Assembly (NCBI GenBank): GCA_020053735.1
Contig: JAGVMP010000019.1
Coordinates: 124,001 to 188,000 of the forward strand
Reading direction: 5' to 3'
Origin: Pseudomonadota bacterium
GTDB taxonomy: Bacteria; Pseudomonadota; Gammaproteobacteria; Burkholderiales; Methylophilaceae
DNA: 64,000 bases
Part shown: in pieces, positions 45,160 to 54,576 of the stretch
How the letters are laid out: each line of letters starts with the position of its first letter
Position numbering within the stretch: position 1 is the stretch's first letter
Position numbers and translations under genes: made by a program
The notes under the pieces: model-generated
What the model was told of the DNA's origin: nothing
Databases searched by the model: none
Seen by the model: the letters and a program-made list of their open reading frames with translations, nothing else

Positions 45160-46242
45160 TTAGCTATTATTTTTTTCAAACTCTTTCATAAACGCAACCA
45201 ACACTTTTACGCCTTCTACTGGCATGGCATTGTAAATAGAAGCACGCATGCCACCAACTGAACGGTGACCTTTAAGCTGCACCAAACCAAGCGCTTTAGC
45301 TTGTTTTAAAAACTCCTCATCAAGCGCTTCATTTTTAAGCGTAAACGGGATGTTCATGCGCGAACGATTCTCTTTAGCAGTTGGGCAGTGGTAAAAATCG
45401 GTTGCATCTAAATAATCGTACAACATACTGGCTTTGGTGATATTGATTTTCTCCATCGCCGCTAAGCCACCATGGGCTTTTAGCCATTTAAACACCAAGC
45501 CTGCCACATATACCGCAAAAGTGGGCGGTGTGTTATACATCGAGTCATTTTCCGCATGCACTTTGTAGTCGTACATATTCGGTGTGCCTGACAGCGTTTC
45601 ACCAATCAAATCATCGCGCACAATCACAATTGTCAAACCCGCTGGGCCGATATTTTTTTGTGCACCCGCATAAATAAGCGCATGTTTAGCTACATCTACA
45701 GGGCGCGACAATATATGCGATGACATATCAGCCACCAATGGCACTGCGCCTACCTCTGGCGTCCAAAACAATTCCACACCGCCAATAGTTTCGTTTGAGG
45801 TGTAATGCACATAAGCCGCATCAGCATTGAGGTTCCAAGCAGATTGTTGCGGCACATAGCTAAAGTTTTTATCGGCCGAGCTCGCAACCACGTTCACTTC
45901 ACAGTATTTTTTCGCTTCTGCGATGGCTTTTTTTGACCATTCACCCGTGTTTAAATAGTCTGCAGTTTTTTTGCCACGCAGCAAATTCATTGGAATCATG
46001 CCAAATTGCGCCGACGCACCACCTTGCAAAAATAATACTTTGTAATTGGCAGGAATATTCATCAGTTCACGTAAATCTGCCTCTGCCTCAGCAGCAATGC
46101 TCATAAACTCTTTACCACGATGCGACATTTCCATCACTGACATGCCTGCACCGTGCCAATCTAATAGTTCTGCCTGTACTTGTTGTAATACCGCTTCTGG
46201 CAACACCGCTGGTCCAGCGGCAAAATTGTAAATCTTTGTCAT
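45160..46242 (-). CDS. serC: phosphoserine aminotransferase
   Basis: This PLP-dependent enzyme of serine (and pyridoxine) synthesis has 360 residues with NFAAGPAVLPEAVLQQVQAE, MSVMEMSHRGKEF, FLQGGASAQFGMIPMNLL and the PLP lysine in IYAGAQKNIGPAGLTIVIV. It lies between gyrA and serA. Together with serA it converts 3-phosphoglycerate to phosphoserine. Confidence 0.95.
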   Translation of the reverse strand: MTKIYNFAAGPAVLPEAVLQQVQAELLDWHGAGMSVMEMSHRGKEFMSIAAEAEADLRELMNIPANYKVLFLQGGASAQFGMIPMNLLRGKKTADYLNTGEWSKKAIAEAKKYCEVNVVASSADKNFSYVPQQSAWNLNADAAYVHYTSNETIGGVELFWTPEVGAVPLVADMSSHILSRPVDVAKHALIYAGAQKNIGPAGLTIVIVRDDLIGETLSGTPNMYDYKVHAENDSMYNTPPTFAVYVAGLVFKWLKAHGGLAAMEKINITKASMLYDYLDATDFYHCPTAKENRSRMNIPFTLKNEALDEEFLKQAKALGLVQLKGHRSVGGMRASIYNAMPVEGVKVLVAFMKEFEKNNS

Positions 46243-46284
46243 TGCTTACTTTTCCTTTTTAATTTTAAGTATTTTTAATTTAAA

Positions 46285-48840
46285 TTATTCTTCGTCATCA
46301 GTTTCAACGATTTTTTCAAGGCCAGATAATTTTTCGCCTTCGCCTAAGTTAATCAGCGTCACCCCTTGCGTCGCTCGACCCAGCTCGCGAATTTCTTTTA
46401 CACGGGTACGAATCAATACGCCGCCAGTGGTGATGAGCATAATTTCATCATCTTCGTTCACTAGTTTAGCAGCGACGACTAAACCATTACGCTCACTAAT
46501 TGCAATCGCTTTAACGCCCTGCGTACCGCGGCCAGAATGGCGGAAATCTGCAAGCACTGTGCGTTTTCCATAGCCATTTTCTGTAGCAACCAATACCGTT
46601 TGTTGATCATTATCAGCAATTAGCAATGACAGCACTTGTTGTTTGGCCGCCAATTTCATACCACGTACACCACGCGTAGCACGTCCCATTGGGCGTACGC
46701 CATTTTTTTCGTCGTTTTCCGTAAACCAGACGGCTTTACCACCATCAGAAACCAGCACAATATCATTTGAGCCATTGGTAATTTCTGCTCCAATTAAATA
46801 GTCATCTTCATCTAAATTGATCGCGATAATGCCTGATTTACGTGGATTCGCAAATTCGCTTAACGCAGTTTTTTTCACTGTACCTTGCGCTGTTGCCATG
46901 AAAATAAAGTGATTTTCATCAAACTCTTTCACCGAAAGAATCGCGTTAATTTTCTCGCCCTCTTCTAGCGGGAATAAATTGACAATTGGTTTGCCACGCC
47001 CAATTCTGCTGCCTTGTGGTACTTCGTACACTTTTAGCCAGTAGACGCGACCACGGCTTGAGAAACATAAAATGTAATCGTGCGTATTCGCCACAAACAT
47101 TTTATCGATAAAGTCATCTTCTTTGGTGGGTGCAGCCTGCTTACCACGCCCACCACGACGCTGTGCGCGATACTCATCCAACGGCTGTGATTTTACATAG
47201 CCGGTATGGGATAGCGTGACTACAACATCCTGCGGTGTGATTAAGTCTTCTAAACTTAAATCTTGTGTATTCTCAACAATTTCACTGCGGCGTTTATCGC
47301 CAAATTGTTTGCGAATTTCAGTGAGTTCATCGCCAATAATGGTAGTTACGCGCGGTGAATTGGCCAAAATATCCAGCAAATCTGCAATTTCGTCCATCAC
47401 TTCTTTGTATTCACTAACAATTTTATCTTGCTCTAAACCGGTTAAGCGTTGTAAGCGCATTTGCAAGATTTCTTGCGCTTGCACGTCAGACAAACGATAG
47501 CCATTGGGTGTTAAGCCAAAATCCACACTTAAGCCTTCTGGGCGTGAAGCTTGCATGGCGGCGCGTTTCAGCATTTCTTCCACCACACCCGATTTCCAAA
47601 CTTTAGCCATCAAATCCACCTTGGCTTCTGGTGGGGTTGGTGCCGCTTTAATCAGCGCAATCATTTCATCGACATTAGCCAATGCCACTGCCAAGCCTTC
47701 TAACACATGGCCACGCGCACGGGCTTTTTTCAGTTCAAACACAGTGCGGCGAGTAATTACTTCGCGGCGATGGCGTAAAAACGCCTCTAACATTTGTTTT
47801 AAATTCAGCAAGCGCGGCTGGCCATCAAGCAACGCCACCATGTTCATGCCAAACGTGTCTTGTAGTTGGGTTTGTTTATATAGATTATTTAGAATGACTT
47901 CGGGAATTTCGCCACGCTTTAACTCAATCACCACGCGCATGCCTGACTTATCTGATTCATCGCGCAAATCAGAAATACCTTCGATTTTTTTCTCGTTAAC
48001 CAGCTCAGCAATTTTTTCAACGAAAGTTTTTTTATTCACTTGGTAAGGCAACTCATCGACAATCAGCATTTGTCGACTACCTTTGTCCATATCCTCCACA
48101 TGCGTACGGCCACGCATCACTACGCGGCCACGACCCGTGCGATAACCTTCTTTTACGCCTACCGTGCCATAAATAATACCCGCAGTTGGAAAGTCTGGGG
48201 CCGGCACTAAATCTATGAGCTCTTCAACCCCTGTATCAGGATTTTTAAGTAGCGCAAAACAAGCATCCAGCACCTCATTCAAGTTGTGTGGTGGAATGTT
48301 CGTCGCCATGCCCACCGCGATACCACTACTACCGTTAATCAGCAAGTTAGGAATACGCGCAGGCATGATGAGCGGCTCATGCTCGCTACCATCATAGTTA
48401 GGGCCGAAATCAACGGTTTCTTTGTCGATATCCGCCAATAATTCATGCGCGATTTTAGCCATACGGATTTCGGTATAACGCATCGCCGCCGCGTTATCGC
48501 CATCCACTGAACCGAAGTTGCCTTGACCATCCACCAACATGTAACGCAAAGAAAAATCCTGCGCCATTCGCACTATGGTGTCATATACCGCCGTGTCACC
48601 ATGAGGGTGATATTTACCAATGACATCGCCGACGATACGCGCAGATTTTTTATAGGGTTTGTTGTAGTCATTTGAAAGCTCATGCATCGCGAACAACACG
48701 CGTCGGTGCACAGGCTTCAAGCCATCCCGCACATCAGGCAACGCACGACCCACGATCACACTCATGGCGTAATCTAGGTAACTGCGACGCATCTCGTCTT
48801 CTAGGCTGATGGGGAGGGTTTCTTTTGCGAATTGATCCAT
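46285..48840 (-). CDS. gyrA: DNA gyrase subunit A
   Basis: The 851 residues contain the breakage-reunion domain with catalytic Tyr122 ([10 protein letters not shown]), the QRDR region around 81-88 (GDTAVYDT), a coiled arm, and a C-terminal six-bladed wrapping domain with the GyrA box RRGGRGK. Position 83 is Thr (Ser in E. coli) and Asp87 is retained; Thr at 83 is normal in several Gram-negative groups. The C-terminus ends in an acidic run. It heads the gyrA-serC-serA-pheA order. Confidence 0.96.
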   Translation of the reverse strand: MDQFAKETLPISLEDEMRRSYLDYAMSVIVGRALPDVRDGLKPVHRRVLFAMHELSNDYNKPYKKSARIVGDVIGKYHPHGDTAVYDTIVRMAQDFSLRYMLVDGQGNFGSVDGDNAAAMRYTEIRMAKIAHELLADIDKETVDFGPNYDGSEHEPLIMPARIPNLLINGSSGIAVGMATNIPPHNLNEVLDACFALLKNPDTGVEELIDLVPAPDFPTAGIIYGTVGVKEGYRTGRGRVVMRGRTHVEDMDKGSRQMLIVDELPYQVNKKTFVEKIAELVNEKKIEGISDLRDESDKSGMRVVIELKRGEIPEVILNNLYKQTQLQDTFGMNMVALLDGQPRLLNLKQMLEAFLRHRREVITRRTVFELKKARARGHVLEGLAVALANVDEMIALIKAAPTPPEAKVDLMAKVWKSGVVEEMLKRAAMQASRPEGLSVDFGLTPNGYRLSDVQAQEILQMRLQRLTGLEQDKIVSEYKEVMDEIADLLDILANSPRVTTIIGDELTEIRKQFGDKRRSEIVENTQDLSLEDLITPQDVVVTLSHTGYVKSQPLDEYRAQRRGGRGKQAAPTKEDDFIDKMFVANTHDYILCFSSRGRVYWLKVYEVPQGSRIGRGKPIVNLFPLEEGEKINAILSVKEFDENHFIFMATAQGTVKKTALSEFANPRKSGIIAINLDEDDYLIGAEITNGSNDIVLVSDGGKAVWFTENDEKNGVRPMGRATRGVRGMKLAAKQQVLSLLIADNDQQTVLVATENGYGKRTVLADFRHSGRGTQGVKAIAISERNGLVVAAKLVNEDDEIMLITTGGVLIRTRVKEIRELGRATQGVTLINLGEGEKLSGLEKIVETDDEE

Positions 48841-49198
48841 TAATATTTCCGTGACGATTGTTTAATCAATATGTTTAACCATATTTTAGTGTGGTAGCAA
48901 CTCAAGTTCATATTGCTTTTTTCATGCATTTTATCGCCAAATTCTAACATGTTTAAACCTATATAACACGCTTAATTCAGCTTTAAAACAGAGGTTTTAT
49001 TGATAAATATTGAGCCTAAATCTGACAATAATTTAATCTATAAAAATAATCATTGAATAATATGCTTTAATTAATTTTATTTATTAATATCATAAAAATA
49101 ATCAACTAGACCATCTTGAATTTAGGCGTAATATTTATACAATGTTCGGGCAACAATACGCTGCCTGCACATCAGAATATCAACCAAAGGAGATCGAC
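48841..49198. other. 358-bp A/T-rich intergenic region between gyrA and the rubrerythrin gene
   Basis: It contains no plausible gene. It must hold the divergent promoters of gyrA (minus) and the rubrerythrin gene (plus). Long A/T runs (TTAATTTTATTTATTAATAT near 49070) may reflect curved promoter DNA. No confident -35/-10 pair or operator is assigned. Confidence 0.6.
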
Positions 49199-49618
49199 AT
49201 GCAACTAAAAGGATCAAAAACTGAGCAAAGTTTAAAAGACGCTTTTGCAGGCGAGTCACAAGCCAATCGCCGCTATCTGTATTTTGCAAACAAAGCAGAT
49301 ATTGAAGGCCAAAATGATGTTGCCGCACTATTTCGCTCGACTGCAGAAGGCGAAACTGGGCATGCACACGGCCACTTAGAGTTTTTAGAAGCTTCTGGCG
49401 ACCCAGCCACTGGCTTGCCAATTGGGCCTACGCGTCAAAATCTTGAAAGCGCCGTAGCGGGTGAAACGCACGAGTACACCGATATGTACCCAGGCATGGC
49501 AAGGATGGCACGCGAAGAAGGCTTTGACGAAATTGCAGATTGGTTTGAAACACTTGCCAAAGCAGAACGCAGCCACGCAAATCGTTATGCGAGAGCGTTG
49601 GCAGAACTTGTAGACTAA
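49199..49618 (+). CDS. rubrerythrin-type diiron protein lacking the rubredoxin domain
   Basis: From the ATG at 49199, set by AAAGGAG, the protein has 139 residues; an in-frame ATG 57 bp upstream has no ribosome site. It is a four-helix ferritin-like domain with two ExxH-type motifs, [14 protein letters not shown] and [14 protein letters not shown], plus upstream glutamates ([18 protein letters not shown]). The C-terminal rubredoxin domain of classical rubrerythrin is absent. Relatives reduce hydrogen peroxide. It heads a conserved cluster with the Fe-S protein and DUF3501 gene downstream. Confidence 0.9.
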   Translation: MQLKGSKTEQSLKDAFAGESQANRRYLYFANKADIEGQNDVAALFRSTAEGETGHAHGHLEFLEASGDPATGLPIGPTRQNLESAVAGETHEYTDMYPGMARMAREEGFDEIADWFETLAKAERSHANRYARALAELVD

Positions 49619-49626
49619 AACTTTTG

Positions 49627-49751
49627 CCAAAAATTAAAACAGCGTTGCGATACATTGTTGCAACAAAAATTGATTCGCTTACATACTCAACTGTATGTGC
49701 GCAGATAAATTTTTTCGCGCCTCGTTTCGCTTAGCTGTTTTAATTTTATGG
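49627..49751. repeat. 125-bp inverted-repeat element after the rubrerythrin gene
   Basis: CCAAAAATTAAAACAGC (49627-49643) is mirrored at 49734-49751 (GCTGTTTTAATTTTATGG), with one extra base. A second perfect palindrome, ACATAC-TCAACT-GTATGT, lies inside at 49681-49698. It sits in the rubrerythrin/Fe-S spacer and does not code for a protein. Confidence 0.7.
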
Positions 49752-49790
49752 CTAAATGTTTGCATCTCCCATAACAAATAAGGGGTAAAT

Positions 49791-51140
49791 ATGAGTCGTG
49801 AAGGCAACTTAGAAGCGCCCACCCGCCACGCCCTAGATTGGCAAAACCCTGATTTTTATAGCGAAGAAAAACTCAACCACGAACTTGAGCGTATTTTTGA
49901 TATTTGTCATGGCTGTCGCCGTTGCGTAAGCTTGTGCAATAGCTTCCCCACCCTGTTCGATTTAGTAGATAACAATCCCACTATGGAAGTAGAAGGCGTT
50001 GATAAAAAAGACTTCATAAAAGTGGTCGACCAATGCTACATGTGCGATTTGTGCTACATGACCAAATGCCCATACACACCGCCGCACGAGTGGAACTTAG
50101 ATTTCCCTCATACCATGTTGCGTGCCAAAGCCATCAAATTTAAAAAAGGTGAGGTCGGTTTTAATGAAAAGTTATTAGCCTCTACCGATGTGCATGGCCA
50201 ATTCGCTGGAATACCAATCGTCGTGCAGGCTATTAACGCGATAAATAGCACCAAGCTCATGCGCAATGTCATGGAAAAAACGTTAGGCGTGGATAAAGAC
50301 GCTTGGTTACCCAGCTTTGCCACACAAAAATTTAGAACTGGTGCTGCAAATAGTGAAGATTTTTTGGTAAAAGATGGTGAGCGTACACCTGGAAAAGTCG
50401 CCATTTATTCAACGTGTTATGTAAATTATAACGAACCTGGCATTGGCCACGATTTAATCAAAGTGCTCAACCATAACGAAATCCCTTATGTTTTAGTAGA
50501 TAAAGAACAATGTTGCGGCATGCCGAAACTGGAGCTAGGCGACTTAGACAGTGTAGCAAAAAGTAAAGAAGCGAACATTCCACATTTGGTGGAATATGCT
50601 AAAGAAGGGTTTGCCATATTGAGTGCAATCCCAAGCTGTACACTCATGTTTAAGCAAGAAATCCCATTGATGTTCACCGATTGTGCGGACACAAAACTGG
50701 TGCAGGAAGCAATGTGGGATCCATTTGAATACCTAATCGCACGGCGTAAAGATGGCTTACTCAAAACCGATTTTAAAAGGCCGCTGGGCAAAATTAGTTA
50801 CCATATTCCTTGCCACGGCCGCGTACAAAATATTGGCAAAAAAACCGAAGAATTTTTAAAGCTGATTCCAGAAACGACCATTAGCACCACCGAGCGCTGC
50901 TCTGGCCATGCCGGCACTTATGGCGTCAAACTAGGACACCACCAAATGGCCAAGAAAATTGGCAAACCTGTGGCAAAACAAATGGCCAGTTCGGCGCCCA
51001 ACTATATCAGCTCAGATTGTCAATTGGCAGGCCATCACATTGCGCAAATGATGAATGAAAACAATCTAGTCAATGCCGAAAAACCTGCTGATTTGGCGCA
51101 CCCACTGCGCCTTGCGCGCATCGCTTATGGCCTTGAATAG
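49791..51140 (+). CDS. Fe-S oxidoreductase of the rubrerythrin cluster (GlpC/HdrD-like)
   Basis: The 449 residues have two N-terminal ferredoxin-type clusters (CHGCRRCVSLCN with Cys39, 42, 45, 49; then CYMCDLCYMTKCPY near 83-95) and a C-terminal pair of CCG-type domains. The first CCG domain is complete (EQCCGMPKLELGD); the second has CSGH in place of CCG. This is the protein often annotated as Fe-S oxidoreductase-like protein in rubrerythrin cluster. It probably passes electrons to the rubrerythrin for peroxide reduction; the donor is unknown. Confidence 0.88.
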   Translation: MSREGNLEAPTRHALDWQNPDFYSEEKLNHELERIFDICHGCRRCVSLCNSFPTLFDLVDNNPTMEVEGVDKKDFIKVVDQCYMCDLCYMTKCPYTPPHEWNLDFPHTMLRAKAIKFKKGEVGFNEKLLASTDVHGQFAGIPIVVQAINAINSTKLMRNVMEKTLGVDKDAWLPSFATQKFRTGAANSEDFLVKDGERTPGKVAIYSTCYVNYNEPGIGHDLIKVLNHNEIPYVLVDKEQCCGMPKLELGDLDSVAKSKEANIPHLVEYAKEGFAILSAIPSCTLMFKQEIPLMFTDCADTKLVQEAMWDPFEYLIARRKDGLLKTDFKRPLGKISYHIPCHGRVQNIGKKTEEFLKLIPETTISTTERCSGHAGTYGVKLGHHQMAKKIGKPVAKQMASSAPNYISSDCQLAGHHIAQMMNENNLVNAEKPADLAHPLRLARIAYGLE

Positions 51141-51168
51141 GTGCACATGAAGACATTGTCTAATTTAC

Positions 51169-51207
51169 ATGCTCTGCAAGCCAATACCCATGCGGCCTAC
51201 AGGGCAT
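51169..51207 (+). repeat. 39-nt dispersed hairpin repeat, copy C
   Basis: It starts ATGCTCTGCAAGCCAATA and ends CAGGGCAT; the ends pair over 8 bases with one G-T pair. It lies 29 bp after the Fe-S oxidoreductase stop and before the DUF3501 gene. It agrees with copy A through the middle (CCATGCGG) and with copy B at the ends. Confidence 0.65.
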
Positions 51208-51249
51208 CAATTTTCGCTCGACAGGATTTAGTGATTAAAAGGAAGTAGT

Positions 51250-51828
51250 ATGGCAATTACCCGCGACAACATTATGACGCTAGAGGCCTACAGCAAATAT
51301 CGCAAAGAAAATAAGGCCGATATTATGGCAGTGCGCCGTTTGCGCTCTGTGGCATTGGGCGAACACATGACCATGCAATTTGAGTCTGAACTGACAATTC
51401 GCTACCAAATTCAAGAGATTTTACGGGTAGAAAAACAGTTTGAAGAGCAAGGGATTTTGGATGAGCTAGAAGCTTACGCGCCGCTGGTGCCAGATGGCAG
51501 TAATTGGAAAGCGACGATGTTGATAGAATATACCGATGTAGAAGCGCGCAAAATTGCACTGACTCAATTGATTGGCATAGAGGATAAAACTTATATTGAG
51601 GTGGATGGTTTTAAACGCGTATATGCAATATCAGACGAAGATTTAGAGCGTGAAACCGATACCAAAACCAGCGCAGTGCATTTTTGCCGTTTTGAATTTA
51701 ACGAAGCCGCCAAAAAAGCGATTAAGTATGGCGCAAAAGTAATCTTGGGTTGCGACCACCCCAATTACAACAAGCGTAGTGAAATCCCGCTGCACCAATT
51801 AGAGTCGCTACGAGAGGATTTCTCGTAA
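51250..51828 (+). CDS. DUF3501 family protein
   Basis: The 192 residues match DUF3501, a family found almost only beside rubrerythrin and the CCG-type Fe-S protein. Visible parts are ITRDNIMTLEAYSKYRKENK, TMQFESELTIRYQIQEILRV, ATMLIEYTDVEARKIALTQL and VHFCRFEFNEAAKKAIKYGA. It has no signal peptide and no known catalytic motif. The conserved neighbourhood suggests a part in the same peroxide-reducing system; its job is unknown. AAGGAAG precedes the ATG. Confidence 0.87.
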   Translation: MAITRDNIMTLEAYSKYRKENKADIMAVRRLRSVALGEHMTMQFESELTIRYQIQEILRVEKQFEEQGILDELEAYAPLVPDGSNWKATMLIEYTDVEARKIALTQLIGIEDKTYIEVDGFKRVYAISDEDLERETDTKTSAVHFCRFEFNEAAKKAIKYGAKVILGCDHPNYNKRSEIPLHQLESLREDFS

Positions 51829-51847
51829 AAAATTGATATAAAAATGC

Positions 51848-51873
51848 GTAAGTAATGAATAAAAATTACTTAC
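51848..51873. repeat. 9-bp perfect hairpin between the DUF3501 and VirK genes
   Basis: GTAAGTAAT-GAATAAAA-ATTACTTAC is a perfect 9-bp inverted repeat 20 bp after the DUF3501 stop. It lacks a T tract, so it is not a classical terminator. A TTGACA hexamer follows at about 51882, possibly the -35 box of the VirK-like gene, but no matching -10 box is clear. Confidence 0.5.
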
Positions 51874-51934
51874 TTAACAAGTTGACAATAACCGTTTATG
51901 ATGTGTTGAAACATAACTATAACTATAAAACACA

Positions 51935-52858
51935 ATGTCGACCGAAATTAAACCGTCTAGATATCTTAGCTTTAACGACTTAGTTAGAGTAAGTAGAGAG
52001 GTTTACCCGTCAAACAATATTAGCTCCTTATGGCAGCAATTTGTTTTTTGCCTCAAAGCAAGAAAAAACAAAGAGTTAGTAGATACGTTTTCCACACAAA
52101 TTATCCAGCTCGGCTATGGACATATTTTTAAGCATGAGCCCAGTGTATTAGGCAACCTAGTGTGGCCATACATTCATAAAGATTGGAATGTCTCACAACG
52201 CTTTTCTAGCATCGCCAACCACTATGCACTTTTAAAGGACATGCCAAAATTCCTTGACGTCTCGGATGGCTTACCAAAAGAAATCGTCAGCTTAAATGCA
52301 TTCTCACCCAACACAAGCATCGTGCTGGATAAACCGCGATGGTTTGTGCGTGAAGGCGAAATTGTACTCAATATTTTTCAGAACGACTTAAGAGTGATGT
52401 CAGTGGTGTTTACTCTAGGCTATTACCAAAATGAAATGGTCTTATATATTGGCGGCATTCAAGGCATACATAGCGGTGTACCTAGAGAAAATTCGCTTGA
52501 AATCATTAAGGAACTGACCAAAAATTTTAATGGCTTAAGACCACGCAGCTTTGTAATTGCGATGTTACGGAGGATTGCAAGACGCATCGGTGCTACTAAA
52601 ATATTAGCGATTGACCAAACGCATCGCCACCACTGGCATCCCTATTTTAAATCATCACCCAAGAGTTTAAACAATACTAATTATGATGAAATTTGGATAG
52701 ACAACGAAGGCATTGCTGGCGATGATGGCTTTTACTATCTTAAAACCAGCTTCGCATATAGAGATTTAACCGAGATTGACTCTAAGAAACGGAGTATGTA
52801 TCGTAAACGCTATGAGATGCTTGACCAAATTGAGCAGCAAATCTCAACGCTTTCTTAA
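51935..52858 (+). CDS. VirK/YbjX (DUF535) family protein
   Basis: The 307 residues match DUF535: IANHYALLKDMP, VVFTLGYYQNEMVLYIGGIQ, GLRPRSFVIAMLRRIARRIG and the histidine-rich AIDQTHRHHWHPYF. Enterobacterial relatives (VirK, YbjX, SomA) act in outer-membrane or lipid A stress responses. No signal peptide or membrane helix is evident. The gene stands alone between the rubrerythrin cluster and the convergent MAPEG gene. Confidence 0.87.
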   Translation: MSTEIKPSRYLSFNDLVRVSREVYPSNNISSLWQQFVFCLKARKNKELVDTFSTQIIQLGYGHIFKHEPSVLGNLVWPYIHKDWNVSQRFSSIANHYALLKDMPKFLDVSDGLPKEIVSLNAFSPNTSIVLDKPRWFVREGEIVLNIFQNDLRVMSVVFTLGYYQNEMVLYIGGIQGIHSGVPRENSLEIIKELTKNFNGLRPRSFVIAMLRRIARRIGATKILAIDQTHRHHWHPYFKSSPKSLNNTNYDEIWIDNEGIAGDDGFYYLKTSFAYRDLTEIDSKKRSMYRKRYEMLDQIEQQISTLS

Positions 52859-52869
52859 CCAGTAAAGTA

Positions 52870-53259
52870 CTAGCTTTTTAACAATTGAAACGCTGCCAAC
52901 AAAATATTGGCGACCGCCAAACCGATTAAAATAGCCAACGTAAAGTCCATACCGCGCATCCGATAACGTAAATTATCTTTTAACAAACCTTGCGCGTGTA
53001 TCCATCGTCCAGCTAAAAATGCCATCCCAACGGCATGAATCACCAAAGAATACATGCCGTTGTATTCTAATAAAAACAGCAGTATCAGCACAATCGGCAT
53101 GTATTCCGCAAAATTACCTTGGGCACGTATCGCACTTTGTAGCGCAAAATTACCACCATCACCCAACTTAACGCGATTTGCACGGCGCACTTTAATGGTT
53201 TGCAGCGCCAACCAAGCCATGAGTAAACCGCACAAACCCGCGTATATACTGGTGTGCAT
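52870..53259 (-). CDS. MAPEG family membrane protein
   Basis: The 129 residues form four membrane helices. The cytoplasmic loop RVKLGDGGNFALQSAIRAQGNFAEYMP is the family signature (the Arg-Ala/Gly-Asn-Glu-Tyr pattern of MAPEG proteins). Bacterial members are glutathione-transferase or peroxidase-like membrane enzymes of unknown physiological substrate. It is convergent with the VirK gene and 52 bp downstream of metZ. Confidence 0.9.
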   Translation of the reverse strand: MHTSIYAGLCGLLMAWLALQTIKVRRANRVKLGDGGNFALQSAIRAQGNFAEYMPIVLILLFLLEYNGMYSLVIHAVGMAFLAGRWIHAQGLLKDNLRYRMRGMDFTLAILIGLAVANILLAAFQLLKS

Positions 53260-53311
53260 AGCTAGCCTTTATATAGTTTATCTTTACCTATCAGCCTTTA
53301 CCTATTAGCCT

Positions 53312-54499
53312 TTACTTAGCAAGCAAACTCAAATCTGCTATTAAATCATCCACATGCTCAAGCCCCACTGCGATGCGCACCAAGTTATCTTGTATGCCTG
53401 CCATGGCGCGTGCCTCTGCAGAAACTCGACTGTGCGTAGTCGTGGCTGGGTGAGTGATGGTACTTTTGGCATCACCTAAATTAGCGGTTATCGAAATCAA
53501 TGCTGTCGCATCAATCAATGCCCAAGCAGCCTGCTGCTGCGTTTGACCAGCTTTCTGCTTCACTTCAAAACTCACTATTCCACCACCACTGGTTTGCTGT
53601 TTTAAAGCTAAGGTATGCTGTGGATGTGAGGCCAGTCCTGGATAAAATACGCGCGCCACTTGTGGCTGTTTTTCAAGCCAAGTCGCAAGCGCTAATGCTT
53701 TACAGGCGTGCGCTTCCATCCGCACATGCAATGTTTCTAAACCTTTTAAAAACACCCAAGCGTTAAACGCACTCATCGTGACTCCAGCACTTCGCAAGAA
53801 GCCATATACAGGCTCCATTAACACCTTAGACCCCAGCACAGCACCGCCCAAGCACCTACCTTGTCCATCGATATATTTAGTGGCGGAGTGAATAATAATA
53901 TCTGCGCCTAAATCTAGTGGGCGCTGAATCGCAGGCGTACAAAAACAATTATCCACCACCAAATGTGCGTCTGCTTTGTGAGCGATGTTTGCCAAAGCGG
54001 CAATATCGCACACCTCAGTCAGTGGGTTAGACGGCGTTTCGGCAAAAAATAATTTAGTTTTTGGCGTAACTGCAGCTTGCCACTCGGCAGGATCAGTCAG
54101 TGAAACGTAGGTGACTAGCAAGCCCCAGCGTGCCATGATATTGCTGAACAATTGCACAGACGTACCAAAAATACTGCGCGAAGCTACAATGTGGTCACCA
54201 GCAATGCATAAGCCCATCACGCAAGCTAAAATCGCTGACATGCCGCTAGAGGTTGCCACGCATTGCTCGGCACCCTCAAGCGCCGCCAATTTATTTTGAA
54301 ACATGGTCACCGTAGGGTTGGTAAAGCGCGAGTAAATATTACCTGGCTCTTGTCCGCCAAAACGCGCTGCCGCTTGCGCTGCGCTTTTAAAACGGAAGCT
54401 GGAATTTAAAAACAGCGCCTCAGAATTTTCGCCATACTCAGTCGCTTCGCTACCTGCACGCACGCTCAAAGTCTCAGCATGATATTGTTTGTTAGTCAT
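53312..54499 (-). CDS. metZ: O-succinylhomoserine sulfhydrylase
   Basis: This PLP enzyme of the Cys/Met metabolism family makes homocysteine directly from O-succinylhomoserine and sulfide. The 395 residues include ETLSVRAGSEATEYGENSEA, ALEGAEQCVATSSGMSAIL, FFAETPSNPLTEVCDI, DNCFCTPAIQRPLDLGADII and the PLP lysine in HSATKYIDGQGRCLGG. MetZ naming fits the loop typical of sulfhydrylases and the gene order purF-metZ. It is preceded by a SAM-II riboswitch and terminator, so its expression should fall when S-adenosylmethionine is abundant. GAGAG precedes the ATG. Confidence 0.93.
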   Translation of the reverse strand: MTNKQYHAETLSVRAGSEATEYGENSEALFLNSSFRFKSAAQAAARFGGQEPGNIYSRFTNPTVTMFQNKLAALEGAEQCVATSSGMSAILACVMGLCIAGDHIVASRSIFGTSVQLFSNIMARWGLLVTYVSLTDPAEWQAAVTPKTKLFFAETPSNPLTEVCDIAALANIAHKADAHLVVDNCFCTPAIQRPLDLGADIIIHSATKYIDGQGRCLGGAVLGSKVLMEPVYGFLRSAGVTMSAFNAWVFLKGLETLHVRMEAHACKALALATWLEKQPQVARVFYPGLASHPQHTLALKQQTSGGGIVSFEVKQKAGQTQQQAAWALIDATALISITANLGDAKSTITHPATTTHSRVSAEARAMAGIQDNLVRIAVGLEHVDDLIADLSLLAK

Positions 54500-54533
54500 A
54501 ACTCTCGCAATTCTGGACTTATACTTTGCCCAA

Positions 54534-54570
54534 TAAAAAACCCGTTGAAGCTTACGCCAAAACGGGTTCT
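54534..54570 (-). terminator. intrinsic terminator in the metZ leader
   Basis: On the minus strand AACCCGTT and AACGGGTT pair around a loop of about 17 bases, and the stem runs into TTTTTT. It lies six bases downstream of the SAM-II aptamer and 35 bases before the metZ ATG, so it probably serves as the riboswitch's expression platform as well as a stop for purF transcripts. Confidence 0.88.
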
Positions 54571-54576
54571 TTTTTA

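Noticed and set aside
47504-48046. 180-codon plus-strand frame inside gyrA
   Set aside because: It is antisense to highly conserved gyrA sequence; its Ser-rich composition is typical of a complementary-strand shadow.
49142-49198. Upstream ATG for the rubrerythrin
   Set aside because: AAAGGAG just before the ATG at 49199 and the family start MQLKGSKTE support the shorter protein.
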